Of a DNA stretch of 64,000 bases, positions 8,120 to 15,980 are shown piece after piece; positions within the stretch are counted from its first letter, which is position 1, and each line of letters begins with the position of its first letter. The stretch comes from Shimwellia pseudoproteus. GTDB lineage: Bacteria; Pseudomonadota; Gammaproteobacteria; Enterobacterales; Enterobacteriaceae. Location: contig NZ_WBXP01000007.1 in NCBI RefSeq assembly GCF_016415625.1, forward strand, positions 1 through 64,000, in the 5' to 3' direction. A program made the translations under genes and the position numbers. The notes beneath the pieces are model-generated. The model worked only from the letters and a program-made list of their open reading frames with translations, made no database searches and was not told where the DNA came from.

Positions 8120-9535
8120 TCAGGCAGCCAGCGCCTGGTGCACCGCCTCTCCCAGCAACTTGAGCGCCCGCTGGTGGCGGGCGTCCAGCGGCAGGGCGCA
8201 ATTCAGCCGCAGGCAGTGGCGGTACTTCCCGGCGGCGGAGAACATCGACCCCGCCGCCGTCAGGATTTTATACTGTTCCAGCCCCCGGGAGATCTGCACC
8301 ATATCGACTTTTTCCGGCAGTTCGACCCATAGCAGGAAGCCGCCTTTTGGCCGTGTCAGGCAGGTACCGCAGGGGAAATACTCCCGCACCCAGCCGGCGT
8401 ATTTTTCCATATTATGCTGGTAGAGGTGGCGCATACGCCGTAAATGTCGGTGGTAATGGCCGCCGCGAATAAACTCTGCCACCGCCATCTGGGTGACACC
8501 GACAATGGTGCCGGTGGTCACGTATTTCATATGCAGCACCTTGTCCCGGTAACGGCCGGGGATTATCCACCCCACCCGCAGCCCGGGCGCGATGGTTTTG
8601 GTAAAAGCGCTGCACAACAGCACCCGGCCATCGACATCCCAGGACTTAAGGGTCCGCGGTCGCGGATATTCAAACGCCAGCTCCCCGTAGACATCATCTT
8701 CAAAAATAGCGATATCGTGGCGCTGGGCGAGGGTGAGCAGCGCCCGCTTACGGTGGTCCGGCATAATAAAGCCCAGCGGGTTGTTGCAGTTGGCCACCAG
8801 GATAACCCCTTTCACCGGCCACTGTTCCAGCGCCAGCTCCAGGGCTTCGATACTGATCCCCTGCACCGGGTCCGTGGGGATTTCCAGCGCGCGGAACCCA
8901 AACGCACGCAGCATCTGCATGGTGCCGTGAAAAGAGGGGGACTCCACCGCCACGATATCACCAGGCTGGCACACCGCCAATAGCCCGGCGGCCAGGGCCC
9001 CGTGGCAGCCGTTGGTAATGATGATGTCATCCAGGGCGGCATGTACCCCGCTGTCCAGCATCAGCCGGGCTATCTGCTGGCGTAACACCACCTTGCCATA
9101 CAGTTCGTCATAGCACAGTGCGCCGGGGTGCTGGTGCTGGGTGACGCGGTTCATCTCGCGCCACAGCGGTTTCAGGCCGGGCTGCGAAATATCAGGCGCC
9201 CCGCCCCCGAGGGCGATGATCTCCTCATCGCGCCGGGCATCCAGCAAGCTCTGCACCTGATCCCACTGGGTGACTTCGACCGGCCGCTGTACCGGCCGCG
9301 ACATCGCCGGCACCGGCAGTTGCGCCTTGCGGGAGGCGACAAAATAACCGGAGCGCGGCTGGGGAACAATCAACTGTCTGGCCTCCAGGCACTGGTAAGC
9401 CTGCTGGACGGTACTGATGCTGACCCCATGCTCCTGGCTTAAGGCCCGTACCGAAGGTAACCGATCGCCGCTGCGGTACAGCCCCTGCTCAATGCGCTGG
9501 GCCAGAATCGTCGCCAGATGCTCATAACGCGTCAC
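8120..9535 (-). CDS. yjiR: MocR/GntR-type regulator with PLP aminotransferase domain
   Basis: 471-aa fusion of an N-terminal GntR winged helix (about residues 1-70; LPSVRALSQEHGVSISTVQQAYQ) and a fold-type I aminotransferase domain, with the PLP lysine in AFTKTIAPGLRVGW. Length and sequence agree with E. coli YjiR (470 aa), whose effector is unknown. The start is GTG at 9535, set by a GGAGG site 10 bp upstream. In E. coli yjiR sits next to yjiS far from treF; here both are placed between treF and yhjC, so the pair moved or was inserted together. It likely acts on the divergent yjiS promoter, where direct repeats typical of MocR operators are present. Confidence 0.88.
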   Translation of the reverse strand: MTRYEHLATILAQRIEQGLYRSGDRLPSVRALSQEHGVSISTVQQAYQCLEARQLIVPQPRSGYFVASRKAQLPVPAMSRPVQRPVEVTQWDQVQSLLDARRDEEIIALGGGAPDISQPGLKPLWREMNRVTQHQHPGALCYDELYGKVVLRQQIARLMLDSGVHAALDDIIITNGCHGALAAGLLAVCQPGDIVAVESPSFHGTMQMLRAFGFRALEIPTDPVQGISIEALELALEQWPVKGVILVANCNNPLGFIMPDHRKRALLTLAQRHDIAIFEDDVYGELAFEYPRPRTLKSWDVDGRVLLCSAFTKTIAPGLRVGWIIPGRYRDKVLHMKYVTTGTIVGVTQMAVAEFIRGGHYHRHLRRMRHLYQHNMEKYAGWVREYFPCGTCLTRPKGGFLLWVELPEKVDMVQISRGLEQYKILTAAGSMFSAAGKYRHCLRLNCALPLDARHQRALKLLGEAVHQALAA

Positions 9536-9552
9536 GCTGTATCCTCCGGTTG

Positions 9553-9587
9553 ACCATACAGATGACCAGAACCATACAGTTTGGTCA
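9553..9587. promoter_or_regulatory. Putative YjiR operator in the yjiR-yjiS intergenic region
   Basis: The direct repeat ACCATACAG occurs at 9553-9561 and 9571-9579, 18 bp start to start. An overlapping inverted pair TGACCA (9563-9568) and TGGTCA (9582-9587) is also present. MocR regulators commonly bind direct repeats near their own divergent promoter. The repeats are seen; the role is inferred. Confidence 0.5.
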
Positions 9588-9710
9588 TAAAAGTGTAATT
9601 CAGTTCATGTTTTATCCGCTCTGTATGTTAATTAAAAGTTATTTCTGAATCTGTATTCGCGGCACCGATCCAGGCAATGATAAAACCTCATTCTGGTAAG
9701 GAGTTATGCG

Positions 9711-9875
9711 ATGGAATTTCATGAAAACCGTGCACGTCGTCCTTTTATCGGCTTTGTTCTGCTGTGGAAATTCTGGAAAGCCTGGTACCGCCAGCATCAG
9801 AGCCGCAAAGCTCTCGACCGAATGAGTGATAGCCAACTGAAAGATGTGGGACTGAACCGCGACGATTACCGCTAA
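9711..9875 (+). CDS. yjiS: DUF1127 small protein, YjiS-like
   Basis: 54-aa protein starting MEFHENRARRPFIG, the same opening and length as E. coli YjiS. The C-terminal half carries the DUF1127 core (RKALDRMSDSQLKDVGLNRDDY), an arginine-rich helix pair known from small proteins that in alphaproteobacteria affect RNA and phosphate metabolism. The ATG at 9711 is preceded by AAGGAG. It is divergent from yjiR and followed 82 bp later by a cupin gene in the same direction. Function in enterobacteria is unknown. Confidence 0.85.
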   Translation: MEFHENRARRPFIGFVLLWKFWKAWYRQHQSRKALDRMSDSQLKDVGLNRDDYR

Positions 9876-9957
9876 ATAGCGCCAGGCCTGCGGACGTTTG
9901 TCTCAGTAAAATGTTATCAAAACGTAAACAATAAAAAGTGATAATTCAGGAGCGCTA

Positions 9958-10287
9958 ATGGATATTTCAGCTATTCCCTTCGGTACCACCCACTGGGCAG
10001 AGATTGCTCCCACCCGCCACCCGGGGGAACAGGGGGTTGCCCTGTGGCGCACCCGGCAATTCGGGGAGATCCGGGTACGGATGGTGGAATACAGTGCCGG
10101 TTATCTGGCGGACCACTGGTGCCATAAAGGCCATATTCTGCTGTGCTTGTCCGGGGAGCTCGTCACTGAGCTGGACGACGGCCGCCGGTTCACCCTCGGG
10201 CCGGGGATGAGTTATCAGGTTGCCGATGGTGCCGAAGCCCATCGCTCCTCCACCGCCCGCGGGGCCACGCTGTTTATTGTCGATTAA
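9958..10287 (+). CDS. DHCW-motif cupin protein
   Basis: 109-aa single-domain cupin. The motif DHWCHKGHILLCLSGEL (about residues 44-60) supplies metal-ligand histidines and the beta-barrel turns; a second short motif GMSYQVADGAEAHRSS follows at about 82-97. A ribosome site CAGGAG precedes the ATG. It shares direction with yjiS and may be cotranscribed with it. Enzyme activity and substrate are unknown; small cupins of this kind may be sensors, isomerases or quercetinase-like. Confidence 0.75.
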   Translation: MDISAIPFGTTHWAEIAPTRHPGEQGVALWRTRQFGEIRVRMVEYSAGYLADHWCHKGHILLCLSGELVTELDDGRRFTLGPGMSYQVADGAEAHRSSTARGATLFIVD

Positions 10288-10343
10288 CCGCCCGGCCAGT
10301 GCGCCCGCTTGCCGGGCGCCTTTTCCCCGGTTCATCCGCAGGA

Positions 10344-11102
10344 TTACAAAAACATCCCGCCGGACACTTCAATACGCTGGGCATTCATCCAGCGCAGCTC
10401 ATCGCTGAACAGCGCGGCGATAGCATCACCAATATCATCCGGCTGCCCTACCCGGCCAAGGGCGGTCTGGCTGGCAATATGCCGGGCAACCTCCGGGTTA
10501 TCCCGCACCGTGCCGCCGCCAAAGTCGGTGGCAATCGCCCCGGGGGCAATAATGTTGGCGCTAATCCCCCGGCTGCCCAGCTCTTTCGCCTGGTAACGGG
10601 TCAGCACCTCCATCGCCCCTTTCATCGCCGCATAGGTGCCCTTGCCGGGCAGCGCAAAACGGGTCAGCCCGCTGGAGACGTTCAAAATCCGCCCCCCGTC
10701 CGCCATCAGCGGCAGCAGGGTCTGGGTCAGGAAAAATGGCCCCTTGAGGTGGATATTCACCAGCGCATCAAATTCCGCTTCACGGGTCTGCGCCAGCAGG
10801 GTATCCGCCCCGGTCCCGGCGTTGTTCAGTAAATAATCAAAGGTGGTGCGCTGCCACTGTTCCTGGAGTACCGCCGCCACCTGTTGTGCAAAGGTCGCAA
10901 ACCCGGAAATATCGGCGACATTTAGCTGAATAGCCGCCGCTTTACCGCCATGTTGCCGAATGTCGTTTACAACCTCTTGCGCCTCCTGACCCTGGCTGCG
11001 CCAGGTAAGGATAATACCGATTCCGCGCCGGGATAGTTTCAATGCGGCATTTTTGCCTAAACCACGGCTACCGCCGGTTACAATTGCAATAGATTGGGTC
11101 AT
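10344..11102 (-). CDS. SDR-family oxidoreductase
   Basis: 252-aa classical short-chain dehydrogenase/reductase. The dinucleotide motif TGGSRGLG (about residues 9-16), the NNAG motif (92-95), the catalytic Ser in NVSSG and the YxxxK pair in GTYAAMKG are all present, as is the C-terminal SGGMFL. The basic residues after the first strand (TWRSQGQ) suggest NADP(H). The substrate is not recognisable. It is divergent from the LysR gene yhjC across 118 bp, so YhjC is a candidate regulator. No counterpart sits here in E. coli K-12. Confidence 0.85.
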   Translation of the reverse strand: MTQSIAIVTGGSRGLGKNAALKLSRRGIGIILTWRSQGQEAQEVVNDIRQHGGKAAAIQLNVADISGFATFAQQVAAVLQEQWQRTTFDYLLNNAGTGADTLLAQTREAEFDALVNIHLKGPFFLTQTLLPLMADGGRILNVSSGLTRFALPGKGTYAAMKGAMEVLTRYQAKELGSRGISANIIAPGAIATDFGGGTVRDNPEVARHIASQTALGRVGQPDDIGDAIAALFSDELRWMNAQRIEVSGGMFL

Positions 11103-11220
11103 GATTTGCCTCTTCAGTCACGGATGATTATTGAGGTACAGCCTATTAGCTGATACAAAAACAATAAATATGCTGAAAAACGTTTCACTGTTTCAGTTTA
11201 AACAACAATACGGGCAATCA

Positions 11221-12120
11221 ATGGATAAAATTTATGCAATGCAGTTGTTTGTCCGGGTCGCGGAGTTGGGCAGTTTTACCCGGGCAGCGGAAACCCTCAG
11301 CCTGCCCAAGGGCAGCGTATCGCGCCATATTCAGCGCCTGGAAAGCAGCCTCGGCACCCGGCTGCTGCACCGTACCACCCGCCGGGTTCAGCTTACCCAG
11401 GACGGGATGGTCTATTACGACAGGTGCCGGGATCTGCTGGCCAACCTCGATGAACTGGATAATTTATTCCACGCCGAGCCCGCCAGCGTCAGCGGGCGGC
11501 TGCGGGTCGATATGCCTGCCGCCGTGGCGAAGAATATTGTGATTCCCCAGCTCCCGGCGCTGTTACAGCAATACCCCGGCCTCGAACTGGAGCTTAGCAG
11601 CAGCGATCGGCTGGTGGATGTGGTCCAGGAAGGGTTCGACTGCGTCGTGCGGGTGGGCCAGTTGAAAGACTCCGGCCTGGTGGCCCGCCCCCTGGGGATA
11701 CTGACCCAAATCAACTGCGCCAGCCCGGCGTATCTGGCGCGCTTCGGCGAACCGCTCACCCCCGGGGATTTATCTACCCACGCGCTGGTGCATTATGCGG
11801 TCACCCTCGGCAGCCGCCCGCAGGGGTTTGAATATTATCGCGGGGATGAAACCCACTGGGTGAAAGCCGGCGGCGTGTTAACCGTCAACAGCACCGAGAC
11901 CTACCTCGCCGCCTGCCTCGCCGGGCTGGGGATTATCCAGTCCCCCCGGGTGGGGTCCCGGGGGGCGATAAAAGCCGGGCAACTGGTGGAAATTCTGCCC
12001 CAGTACCGGGCCAGACCACTGCCGGTATCGCTGATTTATCCCCACCGCCGCAACCTCTCCCGGCGGGTGCATCTGTTTATGGAATGGCTAAAAGAGATAA
12101 TGAAAGGCTATGTCGATTAG
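11221..12120 (+). CDS. yhjC: LysR-type regulator YhjC
   Basis: 299-aa LysR regulator with N-terminal winged helix (LFVRVAELGSFTRAAETLSLPKGSVSRHIQRLE) and a type 2 periplasmic-binding-like effector domain. It aligns throughout with E. coli YhjC and keeps its place upstream of yhjD. I start it at the ATG at 11221 (MDKIYAMQLF), matching E. coli; in-frame upstream starts (11131, 11170) would add non-homologous residues. E. coli YhjC has no well-defined regulon. Here it lies divergent to an SDR gene, the classic LysR target layout. Confidence 0.85.
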   Translation: MDKIYAMQLFVRVAELGSFTRAAETLSLPKGSVSRHIQRLESSLGTRLLHRTTRRVQLTQDGMVYYDRCRDLLANLDELDNLFHAEPASVSGRLRVDMPAAVAKNIVIPQLPALLQQYPGLELELSSSDRLVDVVQEGFDCVVRVGQLKDSGLVARPLGILTQINCASPAYLARFGEPLTPGDLSTHALVHYAVTLGSRPQGFEYYRGDETHWVKAGGVLTVNSTETYLAACLAGLGIIQSPRVGSRGAIKAGQLVEILPQYRARPLPVSLIYPHRRNLSRRVHLFMEWLKEIMKGYVD

Positions 12121-12176
12121 TATTAAGGCTATAATTTATTTAACATTCACGCCCCGCATTACAAGGAAACCGACAC

Positions 12177-13190
12177 ATGACGACACCGGAGCAGAACGCC
12201 TCCCGGACGACAAGTGCTGTGGAGCATGAACCTGCCGCGGCAGAAAGCGACCACAACAATAAGGCACATAACCCCATTGATGGCGTAAAACAGGCGGTCA
12301 ATAAAGTGGAGCGCAACCATATGGTCGCCCACTTTCTGCGCGCCACCGAGCGCTTCAACGACCGCATGGGCAACCAGTTCGGCGCGGCTATCACCTATTT
12401 CTCATTTTTATCCCTGATCCCGATGCTGATGGTGGCCTTTGCCGCCGGGGGGTATGTGCTCGCCTCCCACCCGACGCTGCTTGAGGATATTTTTTCCCGC
12501 ATCCTGAATAATGTCAGCGATCCCACCCTGGCCGCCACCCTGAAAAGCACCATCAATACGGCGGTCCAGCAGCGTACTACCGTCGGGCTGGTGGGGCTGC
12601 TGGTGGCGCTCTATTCCGGGGTGAACTGGATGGGTAACCTGCGGGAAGCGGTACGCGCCCAGTCCCGGGAGGTGTGGGAGCGCAACCCGGAAGATAAAGA
12701 AAAAATTTGGGTCAAATACCTGCGTGATATCGTCGCGCTGATTGGTCTGTTGATTGCGCTGATCATTACCCTGTCGATAACCTCAGTGGCCGGGGCCGCC
12801 CAGCAAACCATTATTAATTTTCTTCATCTCGACGCCATCGGCTGGTTAAAACCCGCCTGGCGGCTGATTGGCCTGTCTATCTCTATCTTTGCTAACTATC
12901 TGCTGTTCTTCTGGATTTTCTGGCGTCTGCCCCGCCACCGGCCGCGTAAAAAAGCGCTGCTGCGCGGTACCTTGCTGGCGGCAATCGGCTTTGAAGTGCT
13001 GAAAATCATCATGACCTTCACGCTGCCCAAACTGGTGTCGTCCCCCTCCGGGGCGGCCTTTGGTTCGGTGCTCGGGCTGATGGCCTTTTTCTATTTCTTC
13101 GCCCGCCTGATCCTGTTTTGCGCCGCCTGGATAGCCACCGCCCGCTATCACGACGATCCGCCCTTAGCGGACAAACGCCACGGCCACTGA
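12177..13190 (+). CDS. yhjD: YihY/BrkB-family inner-membrane protein YhjD
   Basis: 337-aa membrane protein with about six hydrophobic segments (residues 60-310) and a hydrophilic N-terminus. The family signature with FGAAITYFSFLSLIPMLMVAFA at the first helix and YSGVNWMGNLREAVRAQSREVW in the third loop is clear. E. coli YhjD is known from suppressor work (yhjD R134C) that lets cells lacking Kdo survive, which led to the suggestion that it can move lipid IVA; the natural substrate is not established. AAGGAAACC precedes the ATG. A perfect 8-bp hairpin (13198-13218) follows but lacks a T run. Confidence 0.88.
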   Translation: MTTPEQNASRTTSAVEHEPAAAESDHNNKAHNPIDGVKQAVNKVERNHMVAHFLRATERFNDRMGNQFGAAITYFSFLSLIPMLMVAFAAGGYVLASHPTLLEDIFSRILNNVSDPTLAATLKSTINTAVQQRTTVGLVGLLVALYSGVNWMGNLREAVRAQSREVWERNPEDKEKIWVKYLRDIVALIGLLIALIITLSITSVAGAAQQTIINFLHLDAIGWLKPAWRLIGLSISIFANYLLFFWIFWRLPRHRPRKKALLRGTLLAAIGFEVLKIIMTFTLPKLVSSPSGAAFGSVLGLMAFFYFFARLILFCAAWIATARYHDDPPLADKRHGH

Positions 13191-13325
13191 CCCACCTCCC
13201 CCGGCTCCACGCCGGGGGTGACCGGCGGGCCATATCACCCGGTCACTTTTATTTATCCGCTCCGCACTATCATCCACTGGCTTTAGCGCACCTTGCAGTG
13301 TGTCGACCCTGCTAAACTCACCCGG

Positions 13326-13340
13326 GTGAAAATTATTCAC
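13326..13340. promoter_or_regulatory. GTGAA-N5-TTCAC inverted repeat upstream of yhjE
   Basis: A perfect 5-bp inverted repeat around five A/T bases, about 110 bp upstream of yhjE, near a promoter-like AT-rich stretch. The cognate factor is unknown. Confidence 0.3.
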
Positions 13341-13448
13341 TTTTCGTTTATTTTACGTACAGGCAACCATCCCCGGCAGCGTTGAAATCATACTTTTGCT
13401 ATGCGTAATATGGCCATTCGTTCGCCATATAAAAAATAAGAAATAATT

Positions 13449-14771
13449 ATGCAAGCATCCATCGCAACCGCTATCAATACCGATAACCCGGCCCCGGTAA
13501 ACTCCCGGGGCAGAGTGGTGGTCGCCTCTCTGGTAGGGACCGCCATCGAGTTCTTTGATTTCTATATCTACGCCACTGCCGCGGTGATTGTCTTCCCGCA
13601 TATCTTCTTCCCCCAGGGGGACCCCACCGCCGCCACGCTACAGTCTCTGGCCACCTTCGCCATCGCCTTTGTGGCGCGCCCTATCGGCTCCGCCCTGTTT
13701 GGCCACTTTGGCGATCGGGTCGGCCGTAAAGTGACTCTTGTCGCCTCGCTGCTAACCATGGGGGTGTCAACGGTGGTGATTGGTTTATTACCCGGTTACC
13801 AGACCATCGGTATCTTTGCCCCGCTGCTGCTGGCGCTGGCGCGTTTTGGCCAGGGCCTGGGGCTGGGTGGCGAATGGGGCGGCGCGGCGCTGCTGGCCAC
13901 TGAGAACGCCCCCGCCCACAAGCGGGCGCTGTATGGCTCGTTCCCGCAACTGGGGGCCCCGATTGGCTTCTTCTTTGCTAACGGTACCTTCCTGCTGCTC
14001 TCCTGGCTGCTGACCGACGAGCAGTTTATGCGCTGGGGCTGGCGGCTGCCGTTTATACTCTCGGCGGTGCTGGTGGTCATCGGCCTGTATGTGCGGGTTT
14101 CGCTGCATGAAACTCCGGTATTTGCCAAAATCGCCAACGCCGGTAAGCAGGTAAAAATCCCGCTGGGCACCCTGCTGACCCGCCACCTGAAGGCCACCAT
14201 TATCGGCACCTTCATTATGCTGGCCACCTATACGCTGTTCTACATCATGACGGTCTATTCCATGACCTTCAGCACCGCACCACTGCCTGTAGGGCTGGGG
14301 TTTTCACGCAATAGCGTACTGTGGATGCTGATGATAGCGGTGCTGGGCTTTGGCCTGATGGTGCCGGTGTCCGGCTGGCTGGCGGATAAATACGGCCGCC
14401 GGGCCTGCATGCTGGTGATAACCAGCCTGATCCTGCTGTTTGCCCTGTTGCTGTTTATGCCGCTGCTGGGCTCGGGCAACCCGACCCTGGTGCTGCTGTT
14501 CCTGCTGCTCGGCCTGAGCCTGATGGGCCTGACCTTCGGCCCGATGGGGGCGCTGCTGCCGGAACTGTTCCCTACCGAAGTGCGCTATACCGGCGCCTCG
14601 TTCTCCTACAACGTGGCCTCGATCCTCGGGGCATCCGTCGCCCCGTATATTGCCACCTGGCTCCAGGCTAACTGGGGGCTGTTCTGGGTGGGGGTCTATT
14701 TGGCGGCCATGGCGGCCATCACCCTGGTGGCCCTGCTGTGCAGCAAGGAAACCCGCCACCAGTCGCTATAG
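13449..14771 (+). CDS. yhjE: MFS metabolite:H+ symporter YhjE
   Basis: 440-aa 12-TM transporter of the metabolite:H+ symporter group (ShiA/ProP/KgtP relatives). The TM1 region GTAIEFFDFYIYATAA, the loop FGHFGDRVGRKVTL between TM2 and TM3 and the motif GLGGEWGGAAL in TM4-5 are typical. Length equals E. coli YhjE (440 aa). The substrate is unknown. It is monocistronic, with a strong terminator 42 bp downstream. In E. coli yhjG and yhjH follow; here kdgK is next. Confidence 0.9.
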   Translation: MQASIATAINTDNPAPVNSRGRVVVASLVGTAIEFFDFYIYATAAVIVFPHIFFPQGDPTAATLQSLATFAIAFVARPIGSALFGHFGDRVGRKVTLVASLLTMGVSTVVIGLLPGYQTIGIFAPLLLALARFGQGLGLGGEWGGAALLATENAPAHKRALYGSFPQLGAPIGFFFANGTFLLLSWLLTDEQFMRWGWRLPFILSAVLVVIGLYVRVSLHETPVFAKIANAGKQVKIPLGTLLTRHLKATIIGTFIMLATYTLFYIMTVYSMTFSTAPLPVGLGFSRNSVLWMLMIAVLGFGLMVPVSGWLADKYGRRACMLVITSLILLFALLLFMPLLGSGNPTLVLLFLLLGLSLMGLTFGPMGALLPELFPTEVRYTGASFSYNVASILGASVAPYIATWLQANWGLFWVGVYLAAMAAITLVALLCSKETRHQSL

Positions 14772-14812
14772 CCAGCGGCTGGTGGTTTCCGGTTATTACC
14801 TGATACCGTCAC

Positions 14813-14841
14813 AATGGCCCCGGTTCGGGGCCATTTTTATT
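14813..14841 (+). terminator. Rho-independent terminator of yhjE
   Basis: AATGGCCCCG and CGGGGCCATT form a 10-bp stem with a 3-nt loop, followed by TTTATT. Confidence 0.9.
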
Positions 14842-14924
14842 ACCGTCCCCCCCCGGCCACCCGCGTTTGCGCGGCGATTTTCGCCGAAAATTTTTCTGGA
14901 ATTTAGCCTCGCTCAAAGTTTATC

Positions 14925-14937
14925 AAAACAGTGTTTT
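14925..14937. promoter_or_regulatory. Possible KdgR box upstream of kdgK
   Basis: AAAACAGTGTTTT, a palindrome with arms AAAAC/GTTTT, lies about 70-83 bp before the kdgK start. It fits the core of the enterobacterial KdgR consensus (A-rich, R-pair, T-rich), and kdgK is a KdgR target in E. coli. Assignment is by eye only. Confidence 0.4.
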
Positions 14938-15007
14938 AAAATGTTTGACTCACCGAACCCGGCAGCCCACACTAGCCGCATATTTCATCATTCGGGTATT
15001 CAAAACT

Positions 15008-15940
15008 ATGTCGACGCAGAAAATTGCCGTTATTGGCGAATGTATGATTGAGCTGTCCGAAAAGGGCTCTACTGTCAGCCGCGGGTTTGGCGGCGATACG
15101 CTGAATACGTCGGTCTATATTGCCCGCCAGGTGGCGGCGCAGGATCTGAGCGTGCATTACGTTACCGCCCTGGGCGAAGACAATTTCAGCCAGCAGATGC
15201 TCGACGCCTGGCATAGCGAAAACGTTGACACCTCTCTGACCCAGCGCCTGGCAGGCCGCCTGCCGGGCCTGTATTACATTGAAACCGATGACACCGGCGA
15301 GCGTACTTTCTGGTACTGGCGCAATGAGGCCGCCGCCCGCTACTGGCTGGAGAGCGACCAGGCCGCGGCCATCTGCGACCAGTTGGCGAATTTTGACTAC
15401 CTCTATCTGAGCGGTATCAGCCTGGCTATCCTCAGCCCCCAGAGCCGTGAGAAACTGTTCACCCTGTTGCGCCAGTGCCGCGCCAACGGCGGCAAGGTGA
15501 TTTTTGACAATAACTATCGCCCGCGCCTGTGGGCCAGCCAGCAAGAGACGCAACAGGTGTACCAACAGATGCTAAGCTGTACTGATATTGCGTTTCTTAC
15601 CCTCGACGACGAAGACGCCCTGTGGGGCGCGCAGCCGGTTGATGAGGTGATTGCCCGTACTCAGGCGGCCGGTGTCAGCGAAGTGGTTATCAAGCGCGGG
15701 TCGGATTCGTGTCTGGTGGCGGTCACTGGCGACGCGCTGGTTGAGGTACCGGCGGTGAAACTGCCCCAGGCGAGTGTGGTCGACACCACGGCGGCCGGGG
15801 ATTCCTTCAGCGCCGGTTATCTCTCGGTACGTTTGACGGGCGGTAGCACAGCGGCGGCGGCACAGCGTGGCCATCTGACCGCCAGCACCGTGATCCAGTA
15901 CCGGGGCGCTATTATCCCCCGTGAAGCAATGCCAGCGTGA
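15008..15940 (+). CDS. kdgK: 2-dehydro-3-deoxygluconate (KDG) kinase
   Basis: 310-aa PfkB-family sugar kinase that phosphorylates KDG to KDPG for aldolase cleavage in hexuronate breakdown. It matches E. coli KdgK (309 aa) end to end. Near the N-terminus are ECMIELSEKG and the substrate-site RGFGGDTLNTSVYIARQ; the second PfkB signature DTTAAGDSFSAGYL (catalytic Asp in AAGD) is at about residues 256-269. I start it at the ATG at 15008 (MSTQKIAVIGECM); a longer in-frame start at 14867 would add 47 non-homologous residues. No strong ribosome site is visible. Confidence 0.93.
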   Translation: MSTQKIAVIGECMIELSEKGSTVSRGFGGDTLNTSVYIARQVAAQDLSVHYVTALGEDNFSQQMLDAWHSENVDTSLTQRLAGRLPGLYYIETDDTGERTFWYWRNEAAARYWLESDQAAAICDQLANFDYLYLSGISLAILSPQSREKLFTLLRQCRANGGKVIFDNNYRPRLWASQQETQQVYQQMLSCTDIAFLTLDDEDALWGAQPVDEVIARTQAAGVSEVVIKRGSDSCLVAVTGDALVEVPAVKLPQASVVDTTAAGDSFSAGYLSVRLTGGSTAAAAQRGHLTASTVIQYRGAIIPREAMPA

Positions 15941-15980
15941 TCCTGCGGGCACCGGCCTGATACAGACCGGTGCCCGGCGG

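Noticed and set aside
13198..13218. Perfect 8-bp hairpin after yhjD as a terminator
   Set aside because: No T run follows; it may be only GC-rich symmetry.
14872..14895. CGGCGA/TCGCCG hairpin followed by AAAATTTTT upstream of kdgK as a second terminator
   Set aside because: Short stem, A run before the T run, and a strong terminator already lies at 14813.
15008..15940. kdgK as a duplicate of the kinase in the kgu operon
   Set aside because: The two PfkB proteins are clearly diverged and the first matches E. coli KdgK; they serve different operons.
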